Counted from the stretch's first letter, positions 9,194-18,438 are shown. The stretch: 64,000 nt of DNA from Pseudoxanthomonas sp. JBR18 (GCF_028198165.1 NZ_CP116339.1:2301001-2365000); one strand, 5' to 3'. Notes: generated from the sequence alone by a model not told the origin. Made by a program: numbers and translations.

Positions 9194-11250
9194 GCGCCCC
9201 CCTGGGCCAGGCCGCGGTTGCTTGTCGCGTGTTCCGCATCGCGCGAGGCGGGCGTCGCTTCGGCGATCGCGGCGTACCAGCGTGCTTCAGTGCGCGCGAC
9301 CTGCTCGGCGCTGAGGGTACGCTCGGGTCTTGGTACGAAGGTCCAGACGATCACCGCGCCGATGCTGCCCAGCACGCCCAGCCCGGCCATCCACCAGATG
9401 TGCCACACCAGTCCGAACGCGGCAGCCAGCGCCAGCCCGCCGAGCACCGGACCGATCGCGCTGGACTGGGGCAGCGCAATGGCGTCGTAGCGCGGGGGGG
9501 GCATGTAGGCCGTGCCGGACTGCTTCATCGCCCAGAAGGCATCGCGCGCGTCGACCTGCGGAATGCGTGCGAAGTTGTATTCCGGCGGCGGCGCCGAGCA
9601 GGCCCATTCCAGGCTGCGACCATCCCAGGGATCGCCCACCGGCACCCGATTGCGATCGCGATGGCGGATGCTCACCGCCAGCTGCAGCACCAGCGCCGCC
9701 AGTCCCAGCGTGATCAACACCGCGCCACCGGCCGCTACCAGCAGCCAGGGCCGGAGGCTGGGATCGAACACCTGCGCGCTGCGCCGGGGCATGCCTTCCA
9801 GGCCCAACACGTACAGCGGCATGAAGGCCAGGTAGAAGCCCACCACCCAGCAGCCGAAGGCGAGCTTGCCCCAGCGCTCCTCCAGGCGGAAGCCGAACGC
9901 CTTGGGGAACCAGAACTGGTAGGCGGCGATCATCCCGAACAAGGTGCCGGGGATCAGCATGTTGTGGAAATGCGCGACCAGGAAGGTGGTGTTGTGGACC
10001 AGGAAATCCACCGGCGGGATCGCCAGCAGGATGCCGGTCAGTCCGCCGATCACGAAGGTCACCAGGAACGCCAGGCCCCACAGCAGCGGTGTGGGAAAGC
10101 GCACCTGGCCGCGGAACATGGTGAAGATCCAGTCGTAGATCTTCACCCCGGTGGGGATGCCGATCAGCATCGTGGCGATCCCGAACACCGCGTTGATGTG
10201 GGCCGACTGGCCCATGGTGAAGAAGTGGTGCAGCCACACGGTGAACGAGAGGACCGCGATGGTCAGGGTGGCGATGACCAGCGAGGTGTAGCCGTAGAGC
10301 TGCTTGGCCGAGAACGTGGAAAACAGCTCGGAGAACACGCCGAAGGAGGGCAGCACCACGATGTACACCTCGGGGTGGCCGAACAGCCAGAACAGGTTGG
10401 CGTACAACATCATGTTGCCGCCGCCGTCGTTGGTGAAGAAATGCATGCCCAGGTAGCGGTCCAGGGCCAGCAGCGCGGTGGCCACGGTCAGTGCCGGCAT
10501 GGCAAAGATCATCAGGATGCTGGTGCACAGCGCGGTCCAGCAGAACAGCGGCATGCGCATCAGGTCCATGCCGGGCGCGCGCTGCTTGTACAGGGTCACG
10601 GCGAAGTTGATGCCGGTCAGGGTGGAGCCGATCGAGCCCAGCGTCACCGCCCAGATCCAGTAGTCCACGCCCACCCCGGGACTGAAACTCAGTTCGGTAA
10701 ATGGCGCATAGCCCGACCAGCCCCCGGTGGAGAACGGCGCCAGGATCAGCGAGATCATCACCAGGGCCGCGCCTGCCGCGGTCAAGGCCAGGCTGATGGA
10801 ATTGAGCGTCGGGAAGCTCACATCGCGCGCGCCGATCTGCAGCGGCATCACGTAGTTGATGATCCCGGTCAGGAACGGCATGGCCATGAAGAAGATCATG
10901 ATGCTGCCGTGGGTGGAGAACAGCTGGCCGAAGTGCTCGGCCGAGATGAAGCCGGACTGGTTGACCGCATCGGCCTGCTGCAGGCGCATGACCAAGGCTT
11001 CGATCACCGCCCGCGCCAGCATCACCAGGGCCAGCACCACGTACATGATGCCGATGCGCTTGTGGTCCACGCTGGTGAACCATTCCCGCCACAGATAGCG
11101 CCACTTCCCTTTCCAGGTGATGTAGCCAGCCATGCCCAGCGCGCCCAGGACGGCGATCAGGGCCGCGCCCATGGCCACGACGCTGTCAGTGGGCAAGGCC
11201 GACAGGCTCAGCTTGCCCAGCCAGGGGCTGACGCTGGCTTCAATGCCCAT
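9190..11250 (-). CDS. cyoB: cytochrome o ubiquinol oxidase subunit I
   Basis: The 686-residue catalytic subunit of the bo3 quinol oxidase: it reduces oxygen at a haem o3-CuB centre and pumps protons. All metal ligand motifs are present: FGHPEVYIVVLP (CuB His and the cross-linked Tyr), WLHHFFTMG (two CuB His) and VAHFHNMLIPG (haem ligands). Length matches the usual 660-690. I chose the ATG at 11250 (MGIEASVSPW), because upstream codons read into cyoA; cyoA and cyoB overlap by 11 bases. The C-terminus has the extra helices found in quinol-oxidising members. Confidence 0.97.
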   Translation of the reverse strand: MGIEASVSPWLGKLSLSALPTDSVVAMGAALIAVLGALGMAGYITWKGKWRYLWREWFTSVDHKRIGIMYVVLALVMLARAVIEALVMRLQQADAVNQSGFISAEHFGQLFSTHGSIMIFFMAMPFLTGIINYVMPLQIGARDVSFPTLNSISLALTAAGAALVMISLILAPFSTGGWSGYAPFTELSFSPGVGVDYWIWAVTLGSIGSTLTGINFAVTLYKQRAPGMDLMRMPLFCWTALCTSILMIFAMPALTVATALLALDRYLGMHFFTNDGGGNMMLYANLFWLFGHPEVYIVVLPSFGVFSELFSTFSAKQLYGYTSLVIATLTIAVLSFTVWLHHFFTMGQSAHINAVFGIATMLIGIPTGVKIYDWIFTMFRGQVRFPTPLLWGLAFLVTFVIGGLTGILLAIPPVDFLVHNTTFLVAHFHNMLIPGTLFGMIAAYQFWFPKAFGFRLEERWGKLAFGCWVVGFYLAFMPLYVLGLEGMPRRSAQVFDPSLRPWLLVAAGGAVLITLGLAALVLQLAVSIRHRDRNRVPVGDPWDGRSLEWACSAPPPEYNFARIPQVDARDAFWAMKQSGTAYMPPPRYDAIALPQSSAIGPVLGGLALAAAFGLVWHIWWMAGLGVLGSIGAVIVWTFVPRPERTLSAEQVARTEARWYAAIAEATPASRDAEHATSNRGLAQGGA

Positions 11251-12163
11251 GCGCGGCCCCCGCGGCAGGAGGATGGTTGGCGGGTAGATGCGAGTGCCCG
11301 TGGTATTTGGCGACCAGGCCATCGAATAGGCCGTCCTGCACCTGGCTGAAATACAGCGGCTGATCCTGGACTTCGCGCGCAGCCACCTTGGCGTAGCGCG
11401 CCGCGTCCATGCGCTCGCCGTTCGCGCGCACGCCTTGCACCCACGTGGCGAAGTCTTGCGGGGGCATGGCCTGGGCGGTGAAGCGCTGGTTGGCAAAGCC
11501 ACTGCCGTTGTACTGGGTGTTCTCCCCCAGATACCGGCCGGCCTTGTCCGCCTGGAAGGACAGTTGGGTCGTCATGCCCGGCATCGCATAGATCTGGCCG
11601 GCCAGCCTGGGCATCAGCAGGGAGACCATCACCGAGTCGCTGGTCAACTGCAGATGCACCGGGCGCCCCACCGGGAACACCAGCGCATTGACGGTGGCGA
11701 TGTGCTGCTCGGGATAGATGAACAGCCACTTCCAGTCCAGTCCCACCACCTGGACCTCAAGCGGCGCGGTGTCCGCACTGAGCCGGTGGTAGGGATCCAG
11801 CGCCTGGGTCCGGGTCCAGACCTTGTAGCCCAGCACGGTCACCACGATGGCGGGCACGCCCCAGATCAGCACTTCGAGCAGCCAGGAAAACGACCACCCC
11901 GGCTGGTAGCGGCCGCGCGGGTTGCGGCGGCGGTAGCGCCAGGCCACCCACGGCGTGAGCACGAACACCGGCACCACCACGAACAGCATCACCGCCACCG
12001 CTTCGGCCAGCAGCTTGCGCTCGGCGCTGGCGATGGGAGCGGCAGGTGGCGTCAGCGAGGTGGCGGCGGCCTGCAGCGCGGGCAGGCCAAGCATCAAGGG
12101 CAGGACCAGCAGCGCCAGGCGCCTGGCCGGCAGCTGCACGCGTACGGGGACCCACCTGTGCAC
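11240..12163 (-). CDS. cyoA: cytochrome o ubiquinol oxidase subunit II
   Basis: A 307-residue subunit II with a signal peptide, two transmembrane helices (around LLAEAVAVMLFVVVPVFV and SWLLEVLIWGVPAIVVTV) and a periplasmic cupredoxin domain (KWLFIYPEQHIATVN, NSTQL-like AMPGMTTQLSFQ). The CuA cysteines of cytochrome c oxidases are absent, as expected for a quinol oxidase. The start is GTG at 12163, fixed by a GAGGAG ribosome site five bases upstream; upstream codons lack coding character. Unlike the enteric CyoA, the signal peptide end (LPALQAAAT) has no lipobox cysteine. It is the first gene of cyoABCD. Confidence 0.94.
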   Translation of the reverse strand: MHRWVPVRVQLPARRLALLVLPLMLGLPALQAAATSLTPPAAPIASAERKLLAEAVAVMLFVVVPVFVLTPWVAWRYRRRNPRGRYQPGWSFSWLLEVLIWGVPAIVVTVLGYKVWTRTQALDPYHRLSADTAPLEVQVVGLDWKWLFIYPEQHIATVNALVFPVGRPVHLQLTSDSVMVSLLMPRLAGQIYAMPGMTTQLSFQADKAGRYLGENTQYNGSGFANQRFTAQAMPPQDFATWVQGVRANGERMDAARYAKVAAREVQDQPLYFSQVQDGLFDGLVAKYHGHSHLPANHPPAAGAAHGH

Positions 12164-12571
12164 TTGATCTCCTCGGGAGGGGGGAGCGGAGTTGATGCCG
12201 CAGTTCCGGGCATCCGACTCTGGGTCGTGCCCTCGAAAATGACAGAACTGCAAGGCGTCGAGGGTAGGCAACGGGGCCGGCAAGAACACGTGAAGCGGGA
12301 AGTGTGCGTGTCCGCCGGCACGCATGCCGTCATGTGATCGCGCAATGCGCGCCTTGGCCGATGAGCGCGCGGCGGTGGATTTCGGCCGCATGAAGACAAG
12401 CGGCAGGCGTGGCAAGCGCAAAGATGAGCCATCGACGATGTGCACGGCAACGGCCACCACGTGGACGTCTTGAAGCCGTCACCTATTGGGCGTTTCCGGG
12501 CGTCACCCGATGACTTCGGTGCGGTAGCGCGAAGCCTAGGGCAGGGCGTCAGCCCGCTCGGCAGCGGGCCC
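12164..12571. other. 408-bp gene-free stretch upstream of cyoA
   Basis: No convincing gene on either strand. It must hold the cyoABCD promoter, although no clear -35/-10 pair or Fnr/ArcA-like site can be picked out by eye. At its far end is the hairpin 12552-12569, which belongs to the gene at 12572. Confidence 0.5.
12552..12569 (-). terminator. hairpin after the permuted-papain hydrolase
   Basis: Seven-bp inverted repeat GCCCGCT/AGCGGGC with a four-base loop, two bases beyond the stop codon at 12572. It has no T-run, so it is a weak terminator candidate supported mostly by position. Confidence 0.4.
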
Positions 12572-13198
12572 TTAGAACAATGCGCCAATGCGTGTCAGCG
12601 CCGGCGAGGCCGCCATGTCGTTGGGATTGGTGCCGGGCTGGTCCTGCGGCAAGGCCATGCCGCGGGTCTTGTAGAAGTCGATCCAGTACTGCGAGATCTC
12701 GCCGGTCTGCGGGTTCTTGAAGTTCATCGGCTGCAGCGCGAAGACATGATGTGCGCGGAAGGCGCGCTCGATGAAGTCCGAGCAGTAGTAGCTGTCCTCG
12801 GACTGGACGTAGGTGACGTTGTACGGCTTGCCCAGCATCGTGCGCGCGGTGGCAATGGCGTCGGGGATCGTGTCGCGCTGGGCCTGCTTGAGGCGGTAGA
12901 GCACCACATGGCGATGCTTGGCGCGGGCCTCGTCCAGGAACGCGGACAGCGGCTGCTGGCGCGAGCCCTGCTCGTCGGCATGCAGCACGATGCGTTCGGA
13001 TCCGTCATGCGCCACCAGCGCAACGTGGTCGTAGCTGAGCTGGCCCTGCTTGCCGGTGGCATCGTCGATCGCACCACTCAATCCTGTGCTGCCGGCGCTG
13101 ACGAACAGCAGGTCGCCGTCGCGCACCTGCGGCGCCTTGGCCAGGGCCGGGACGATGGAGGAAAGCAGCAGCGAGAACAGCAGGACAAGCGCACGCAT
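12572..13198 (-). CDS. YiiX/YebB-type permuted NlpC/P60 (papain-like) hydrolase
   Basis: A 208-residue exported protein. The signal peptide (MRALVLLFSLLLSSIVPALA) is followed by RDGDLLFV, the conserved His in SYDHVALV and the nucleophile Cys in YYCSDFIERAF. The His comes before the Cys in the chain, the circularly permuted order characteristic of the YiiX/YebB branch of the papain-like fold. Members are amidases or peptidases of the cell envelope or lipid-linked substrates; the exact substrate is unknown. I use the ATG at 13198 because the signal peptide begins there. It is a lone gene between cyoA and the aldo/keto reductase. Confidence 0.82.
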   Translation of the reverse strand: MRALVLLFSLLLSSIVPALAKAPQVRDGDLLFVSAGSTGLSGAIDDATGKQGQLSYDHVALVAHDGSERIVLHADEQGSRQQPLSAFLDEARAKHRHVVLYRLKQAQRDTIPDAIATARTMLGKPYNVTYVQSEDSYYCSDFIERAFRAHHVFALQPMNFKNPQTGEISQYWIDFYKTRGMALPQDQPGTNPNDMAASPALTRIGALF

Positions 13199-13361
13199 CG
13201 CAGGATGGCCTGGGCGGGAAGGAGCGCCATTATCACCGCGCAGGCAGCACGGCGGATTCAGCGCCGTGCCACCCAGCGCCGCAGCTTGGAAGCCGATCCG
13301 GGTGGCAGAGCGGTGGCGGCTTGGCCCGCCCAGGCCATGGGCGCGCGCCCGATGCGCGTGC

Positions 13362-14234
13362 TCAGGCCTGACGACCGATGCCATCCAGCTCGGCGAGGAC
13401 GTCGCTGTCCAGGCTCAGTTCCGCAGCGGCCAGGTTCTGCTGCAGGTGCGCGACCGAGGAGGTGCCTGGGATCAGCAGCAGGTTGGGCGAGCGTGCCAGC
13501 AGCCAGGCCAGCGCCACCTGCATCGGCGTGGCGTCCAGGCGCCCGGCCACTTCGCGCAAGGTCTGCGACTGCAGCGGACTGAAGCCGCCCAGCGGAAAGA
13601 ACGGCACGTAGGCGATGCCCTGGGCGGCCAGGGCGTCCACCAGCGCGTCATCGTCACGGTGGACCAGGTTGTACATGTTCTGCACGCAGACCACCGGCGC
13701 AATGCCCTGAGCCTGGGCCACCTGGGCGGCGGTGGCGTTGCTCAGACCCAGATGGCGGATCTTGCCCTGCTGCTGCAGTTCGGCCAGAACCTCGAACTGG
13801 GGGGCGACCGAGCCTTCGGACGGCTTTTCCACGTCGCCCATCAGACGCAGGTTGACCACCTCCAGCACGTCCAGGCCCAGGTTGCGCAGGTTGTCGTGCA
13901 CCGCCTGCTGCAGCTGCTCCGGACGCTGCGCCGGAAGCCACGCGCCTTCCTCGTCGCGGGCGGCGCCGACCTTGGTCACGATCACCAGGTCCTCGGCATA
14001 CGGATGCAAGGCCTGGCGGATGAGTTGGTTGGTGATGTGCGGGCCGTAGAAGTCGCTGGTGTCGATGTGGTTGACGCCAGCGGCGAGCGCCTGGCGCAGC
14101 ACGGCCAGCGCCGCGTCGCGATCCTTGGGCGGCCCGAACACGCCCGGACCGGCCAACTGCATGGCGCCGTAACCCATGCGGCTGACCGGGCGGTCGCCCA
14201 GCAGGAAGGTGCCGGCGGAAGTTGAAGGATCCAT
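13362..14234 (-). CDS. aldo/keto reductase
   Basis: A 290-residue NADPH-dependent TIM-barrel oxidoreductase. The catalytic Asp and Tyr are in HIDTSDFYGPH and the Lys is in IVTKVG. The position that usually carries the His (for example LxHR) reads VVNLRLMGD, so the fourth tetrad residue is not the standard His; related subfamily members share this. The NADP-binding C-terminus has LLLIPGTSSVAHLQQN. The start at 14234 (MDPSTSAGTF) fits the family length. It is divergent from a LysR regulator 101 bp away, which probably controls it, a common pairing. Substrate unknown. Confidence 0.88.
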   Translation of the reverse strand: MDPSTSAGTFLLGDRPVSRMGYGAMQLAGPGVFGPPKDRDAALAVLRQALAAGVNHIDTSDFYGPHITNQLIRQALHPYAEDLVIVTKVGAARDEEGAWLPAQRPEQLQQAVHDNLRNLGLDVLEVVNLRLMGDVEKPSEGSVAPQFEVLAELQQQGKIRHLGLSNATAAQVAQAQGIAPVVCVQNMYNLVHRDDDALVDALAAQGIAYVPFFPLGGFSPLQSQTLREVAGRLDATPMQVALAWLLARSPNLLLIPGTSSVAHLQQNLAAAELSLDSDVLAELDGIGRQA

Positions 14235-14335
14235 AGCGTGCTCCAGCGATGTGAGGGATGAGCCGCCAAGATAGGCGCGCCAGAGCCGCTCGATAATCCG
14301 GCACAATCCGCACGGGCCGTACGGATCAGCGAACA

Positions 14336-15256
14336 ATGACCGGTGACATGCAGGACCTGCACGCCTTCCTGGCCGTGGTCCAGGCCGGCGGCTTCCGCCA
14401 GGCCGCGCGCGCGGGCCAGGGCGCGGCGTCCAGACTCAGCGATGCGGTCAAGCGGCTGGAGACCCAGCTGGGCGTACGCTTGCTCCACCGCACCACCCGC
14501 AGCGTCTCGCCAACCGAGGCCGGTGCACGCCTGGCCGAACGGTTGGCGCCGGCCCTGGCCGAAGTGCGGGCCAGCCTGGATGTGGTCAATCTGTTCCGCG
14601 ACCGCCCGGCCGGCACCCTGCGGCTCAATGTGCCGGCCAACGTGGCGCGGACCGTGCTGCCTGCCATCGTCACCCCCTTCCTCAAGCGCTACCCGGACAT
14701 CCGCCTGGAAGTGATGGTCGAGGACAGCTTCGTCGACGTGTTGGCCGCCGGCTGCGATGCCGGCATCCGTTACGACGAACGCCTGGCCCAGGACATGATC
14801 GCCTTGCCGATCGGCCCAGCCACCCAGCGCATGGTCACCGCCGCCTCGCCCGCCTATCTGGCGGCGCACGGCCGGCCGCAGCATCCGAGCGACCTGCTGG
14901 GCCATGCCTGCCTGCGCGTGCAGTTCTCCGGCGGCACGGTGCCGGTGTGGGAGTTCGAACGCGATGGGGAGATCGTGCGGGTGGACCCGCAGGGGCCGCT
15001 GCAGGTGCGCCCCGGTGCCGCGCTCGACCTGGCCGTGCAGGCGGCAGTCGATGGCCTGGCCGTGATCCATCTGTTCGACGACTGGCTGCGCCCGCACCTG
15101 GACAGCGGCGCCCTGGAAGCCATCCTGGAGCCCTGGTCGGAGCGCTTCAGCGGCCCCTACCTCTATTACCCCGGCCGTCGGCATCTGCCATCGCCGTTGC
15201 GGGCCTTGATCGATTTCGTGCGCGCACCGGCACAGCAGGCGCGCCCGGTGGGCTGA
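14336..15256 (+). CDS. LysR family transcriptional regulator
   Basis: A 306-residue regulator with an N-terminal winged helix-turn-helix (DLHAFLAVVQAGGFRQAAR, then RLSDAVKRLETQLGVRLLHRTTR) and a C-terminal periplasmic-binding-fold effector domain (PAGTLRLNVPANVARTVLP). Length is standard for the family. It is transcribed away from the aldo/keto reductase, so it most likely binds the 101-bp shared region and activates or represses that gene in response to an unknown small molecule. A second in-frame ATG four codons downstream (MQDLHAF) is an alternative start. Confidence 0.88.
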   Translation: MTGDMQDLHAFLAVVQAGGFRQAARAGQGAASRLSDAVKRLETQLGVRLLHRTTRSVSPTEAGARLAERLAPALAEVRASLDVVNLFRDRPAGTLRLNVPANVARTVLPAIVTPFLKRYPDIRLEVMVEDSFVDVLAAGCDAGIRYDERLAQDMIALPIGPATQRMVTAASPAYLAAHGRPQHPSDLLGHACLRVQFSGGTVPVWEFERDGEIVRVDPQGPLQVRPGAALDLAVQAAVDGLAVIHLFDDWLRPHLDSGALEAILEPWSERFSGPYLYYPGRRHLPSPLRALIDFVRAPAQQARPVG

Positions 15257-15345
15257 TGGCGGGCATGGTCTTGGCCGATGGCCATGCTTGGGCAACACTC
15301 GGGGGCACGACGGTGGGCCGGACTGCCATCGGAAGATCAATCGCC

Positions 15346-17592
15346 ATGGGGAACCACATGCCCGCTATCCAGTTCGCCGGGGCGCACGCGCCGGTTCGCC
15401 GTTCGATCCGCCGCCTCGCCGTCTTCGCTGTCCTCGCCGCACTGCTGTGGTCCGCAGGCGTGCACGCCCAGCCCGCTCACGGGGAGCAGGCGCGCTGGCA
15501 GCGGCGGGCCCAGGCCGTCACCATCACCCGCGACGACTGGGGCATCGCCCACGTGCACGGCCGGACCGACGCCGATGCGGTGTTCGGCATGATCTACGCG
15601 CAGGCCGAAGACGACTTCAATCGGGTAGAACACAACTACCTGCTTTCGCTGGGACGCATGGCCGAGGCCGAGGGCGAGTCCGCCATCTGGCTGGACCTGC
15701 GGCAGAAGCTGTTCATCGACCCGGAGGTGCTCAAGCGCGATTACGCGGCCAGCCCGGGCTGGCTGAGGGCACTGATGGACGCCTGGGCCGATGGCCTCAA
15801 TGCCTATCTGGCCGATCACCCGCAGGTGCATCCGCGCGTGATCACCCGTTTCGAGCCGTGGATGGCGTTGTCCTTCACCGAAGGCAGCATCGGCGGGGAC
15901 ATCGAGCGGGTGCAGCTGGACGGGCTGAAAGCGTTCTATGGCAAGGCCGGCGACGCGCCCCTGGCACAGGTGCAGATGCGCCCAAGCTGGATCGAGCCGA
16001 CCGGCTCCAACGGCATTGCCATCGCGCCCAGCCGCACCATCGACGGGCATGCGCTGCTGCTGATCAATCCACATACCTCGTTCTTCTTTCGCTCCGAACT
16101 GCAGATGTCCAGCGACGCCGGGTTGGATGCCTACGGTGCGGTGACCTGGGGGCAGTTCTTCGTCTATCAGGGCTTCAACCGCCATGCCGGCTGGATGCAC
16201 ACCTCGACCGGCGCCGATGTGGTGGACGAGTTCGCCGAGACCATCGTGCGCCAGGACGGCAAGCTGTTCTATCGCTACGGCAAGGCGCTGCGGCCGGTGC
16301 GCACGCGTCAGATCACCGTGCCGTACAAGCGGGTTGATGGCACGCTGGAGCAGCGGACTTTCACCGCGTATTTCACCCACCACGGTCCGATCGTGCGCAG
16401 CCTGGGCGACAAGTGGATCGCCATGGCGCTGATGAACACGCCGGTGCCGGCGCTCCAGCAGAGCTGGCTGCGGACCAAGGCCGACGATTACGCCAGCTAC
16501 ATGCAAGTGGCCCGGTTCCAGGCCAACTCGTCCAACAACACGCTGTTCGCCGACGACAAGGGCGAGATCGCCTACCTGCATCCGCAGTTCGTCCCCAAGC
16601 GCGACGACCGCTTCGACTACACCAAGCCGGTCGACGGCGCGGACCCGGCCACCGACTGGCAGGGCCCGACCCCGCTGGAAGACCTGCCGCAGGTGGTGAA
16701 CCCGCCCAACGGCTGGGCCTTCAACACCAACGATTGGCCGTACTCGGCCGCCGGGCCCTACAGCCCCAAACGCGCCGATTTTCCTCGCTACATGGACACC
16801 GTGGGCGAGAATCCGCGCGGCGTGAACGCCACGCGCCTGTTGACCGATATCTCCAACGTGACCCTGCCCTCGCTGATCACGGTGGCTTTCGACCCCTACC
16901 TGCCCGCATTCGCCCGGCAGGTCCCGGTACTGGTGGCCGACTACGACGCGCTGGCCGCGGACGATCCGCTGCGGGCAAAACTGGCCGGGCAGATCGAACT
17001 GCTGCGGCACTGGGACTATCGCTGGGGCGTGGCCTCGATGCCGACCTCGCTGGCGGTGTTCTGGGGCGACACGCTGTGGGACGAGGTGCGCAAGGACGAT
17101 ACCTTCGAAGGGATCTCCATCTACGACGCCATGGCCGACCAGGCCGGCCCACAGCGGCGCCTGGCCGCGCTGGTGGAGGCTTCGGACCGGCTGGAGCAGG
17201 ACTTCGGCAGCTGGGGCGTGCCGTGGGGCGAGATCAACCGCTTCCAGCGCAACGATGGGGCCATCGTGCAGACCTTCGACGACGCCAAGCCGAGCATTCC
17301 GGTGCCGTTCGTGTCCTCGCGCTGGGGCTCGCTGGCGTCCTTCGGTGCGCATCGCTGGCCGGGCACCAAGCGTTACTACGGCACCAGCGGCAACAGTTTC
17401 GTGGCGGTGGTGGAGTTCGGGCCGAAGGTGCGCGCACGCGCGATCACCGCCGGTGGCGAGAGCGGGCATCCGGATTCGCCGCACTTCAACGACGAAGCCG
17501 AGCGCTACACCACCGGCAACCTGCGCACCGTGTATTTCTGGCCCGAGCAGCTCAAGGGCCACACCGAGCGGGTGTACCACCCCGGCGAGTAG
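15346..17592 (+). CDS. penicillin acylase family protein (probable acyl-homoserine-lactone or beta-lactam acylase)
   Basis: A 748-residue secreted precursor of the N-terminal-nucleophile penicillin-acylase family, periplasmic. A signal peptide (basic RRSIRRLAVFAV region, ending near VHAQPAH) precedes the alpha part (TRDDWGIAHVHGRTDADAVFG, typical of the family). The autoprocessing site is GSNGIAIAPS, with Ser221 as the likely nucleophile of the beta chain. Later conserved stretches include FNTNDWPYSAAGPYS and NSFVAVVEFG. Members hydrolyse acyl side chains of beta-lactams, acyl-homoserine lactones or long-chain amides, so the substrate is open. The ATG at 15358 is another possible start with GGGGAA in front. 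A strong hairpin terminator at 17616 follows. Confidence 0.9.
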   Translation: MGNHMPAIQFAGAHAPVRRSIRRLAVFAVLAALLWSAGVHAQPAHGEQARWQRRAQAVTITRDDWGIAHVHGRTDADAVFGMIYAQAEDDFNRVEHNYLLSLGRMAEAEGESAIWLDLRQKLFIDPEVLKRDYAASPGWLRALMDAWADGLNAYLADHPQVHPRVITRFEPWMALSFTEGSIGGDIERVQLDGLKAFYGKAGDAPLAQVQMRPSWIEPTGSNGIAIAPSRTIDGHALLLINPHTSFFFRSELQMSSDAGLDAYGAVTWGQFFVYQGFNRHAGWMHTSTGADVVDEFAETIVRQDGKLFYRYGKALRPVRTRQITVPYKRVDGTLEQRTFTAYFTHHGPIVRSLGDKWIAMALMNTPVPALQQSWLRTKADDYASYMQVARFQANSSNNTLFADDKGEIAYLHPQFVPKRDDRFDYTKPVDGADPATDWQGPTPLEDLPQVVNPPNGWAFNTNDWPYSAAGPYSPKRADFPRYMDTVGENPRGVNATRLLTDISNVTLPSLITVAFDPYLPAFARQVPVLVADYDALAADDPLRAKLAGQIELLRHWDYRWGVASMPTSLAVFWGDTLWDEVRKDDTFEGISIYDAMADQAGPQRRLAALVEASDRLEQDFGSWGVPWGEINRFQRNDGAIVQTFDDAKPSIPVPFVSSRWGSLASFGAHRWPGTKRYYGTSGNSFVAVVEFGPKVRARAITAGGESGHPDSPHFNDEAERYTTGNLRTVYFWPEQLKGHTERVYHPGE

Positions 17593-17615
17593 GCGGGCGA
17601 TTGAGTGGTGAATGA

Positions 17616-17645
17616 AAAGGGGCGGGCCATGTGGCCCACCCCTTT
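17616..17645. terminator. bidirectional terminator between acylase and outer-membrane protein
   Basis: A 13-bp stem with one mismatch (AAAGGGG, C/A mismatch, GGGCC) around a four-base ATGT loop, ending in TTT on the + strand and preceded by AAAA (T-run on the minus strand). It sits between two convergent genes. Confidence 0.75.
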
Positions 17646-17670
17646 GCGCATGGCGCCGGCGAGGCGCCGC

Positions 17671-18438
17671 TCAGAAACGGACTTCGACGCCGAAGTCGAC
17701 CAAGTCGGCACGATTGACCTGGACATCGTCGTTGCGGTCGTCGCTGTAATCGTTGGCGTAAACATAGGCGGTGTAAGCAAGCATCAGGCTGACATGGTGG
17801 CCAAGGTCCACGCCAAAGCCAAATCCGGCATAGCCGCCGTCGCCGCGTTCGGAGCCACCGCCCTTGGGCTCGGCATGCCAGTACCCGAGCCGTGCCATCG
17901 CGAACATGGGGCTGTCGCCGAAATTGAAACGTGCGGTAGCACCTGCCGAACCAAACTGCATCGCCGGCGCATAGTAGCCGTGGTAATCGCTGATGCGGTC
18001 CAGCTGTCCACCGGCGATTTCGAACCCGACCAGGGACGCGGCACCCGCACGCCACCGGTAGCCCGCGTTGAAGCCGTACATGGTCTGGTCCATGTCCTCA
18101 TAGATCCAGCCCTTACCCGCCTGCACGCCTACGAACGCGCCGCTGTGGTTGCGCGGGGTCTCATGCCGGTGCGGTGGTGTGTATACCGGCGCCGGGGATG
18201 CAGGCAAGGGCGTCTGGCTCGTCGAAGGCGCGTCGGTATCCGACGCGGCTGCAGCGACAGATTGGGGCGCTTCGTTCGCCGAATCGTCTTTCGGCTGGAC
18301 CGGCGCAACTTGCTGCTGGTGCTGCTCGCGTGCCTGCTTGCGGTACGCATCCCATGCGGGCGAGATGGATTGTGCGCTGGCCTGCGCGGCGAAGCCGAAC
18401 GCCAGGCAGGCGATCAGTGTCGTGGTGGTGGTCTTCAT
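17671..18438 (-). CDS. outer-membrane beta-barrel protein with Gln/Pro-rich N-terminus
   Basis: A 255-residue exported protein. After a signal peptide (MKTTTTTLIACLAFGFAAQASAQ) come about 65 polar, Gln-, Ala- and Pro-rich residues, then a set of amphipathic strands (GAFVGVQAGKGWIYEDM, MYGFNAGYRWRAG, FGFGVDLGHHVSLMLAYTAYVYAN) ending VNRADLVDFGVEVRF, with aromatic Phe as last residue as expected for an outer-membrane barrel. This is the pattern of eight-stranded OmpA-like or porin-family proteins. Function is unknown. The start at 18438 follows the signal peptide logic. It is convergent with the acylase and divergent from the LprI-like gene. Confidence 0.8.
   Translation of the reverse strand: MKTTTTTLIACLAFGFAAQASAQSISPAWDAYRKQAREQHQQQVAPVQPKDDSANEAPQSVAAAASDTDAPSTSQTPLPASPAPVYTPPHRHETPRNHSGAFVGVQAGKGWIYEDMDQTMYGFNAGYRWRAGAASLVGFEIAGGQLDRISDYHGYYAPAMQFGSAGATARFNFGDSPMFAMARLGYWHAEPKGGGSERGDGGYAGFGFGVDLGHHVSLMLAYTAYVYANDYSDDRNDDVQVNRADLVDFGVEVRF

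Noticed and set aside
9229..11349. Long open frame on the + strand opposite cyoB, about 700 codons
   Set aside because: It mirrors cyoB codon structure in a high-GC gene, is rich in His/Gln/Arg, has no domain and lacks a ribosome site; an antisense artefact.
12164..12571. Possible small gene upstream of cyoA in an open frame
   Set aside because: The frame has no ribosome site or coding pattern and only extends cyoA in reverse; treated as promoter region.
15337..17580. Open frame of about 750 codons on the minus strand opposite the acylase
   Set aside because: Product is Arg/His/Gly-rich without any recognisable domain; the acylase on the + strand has signal peptide, catalytic site and normal length.
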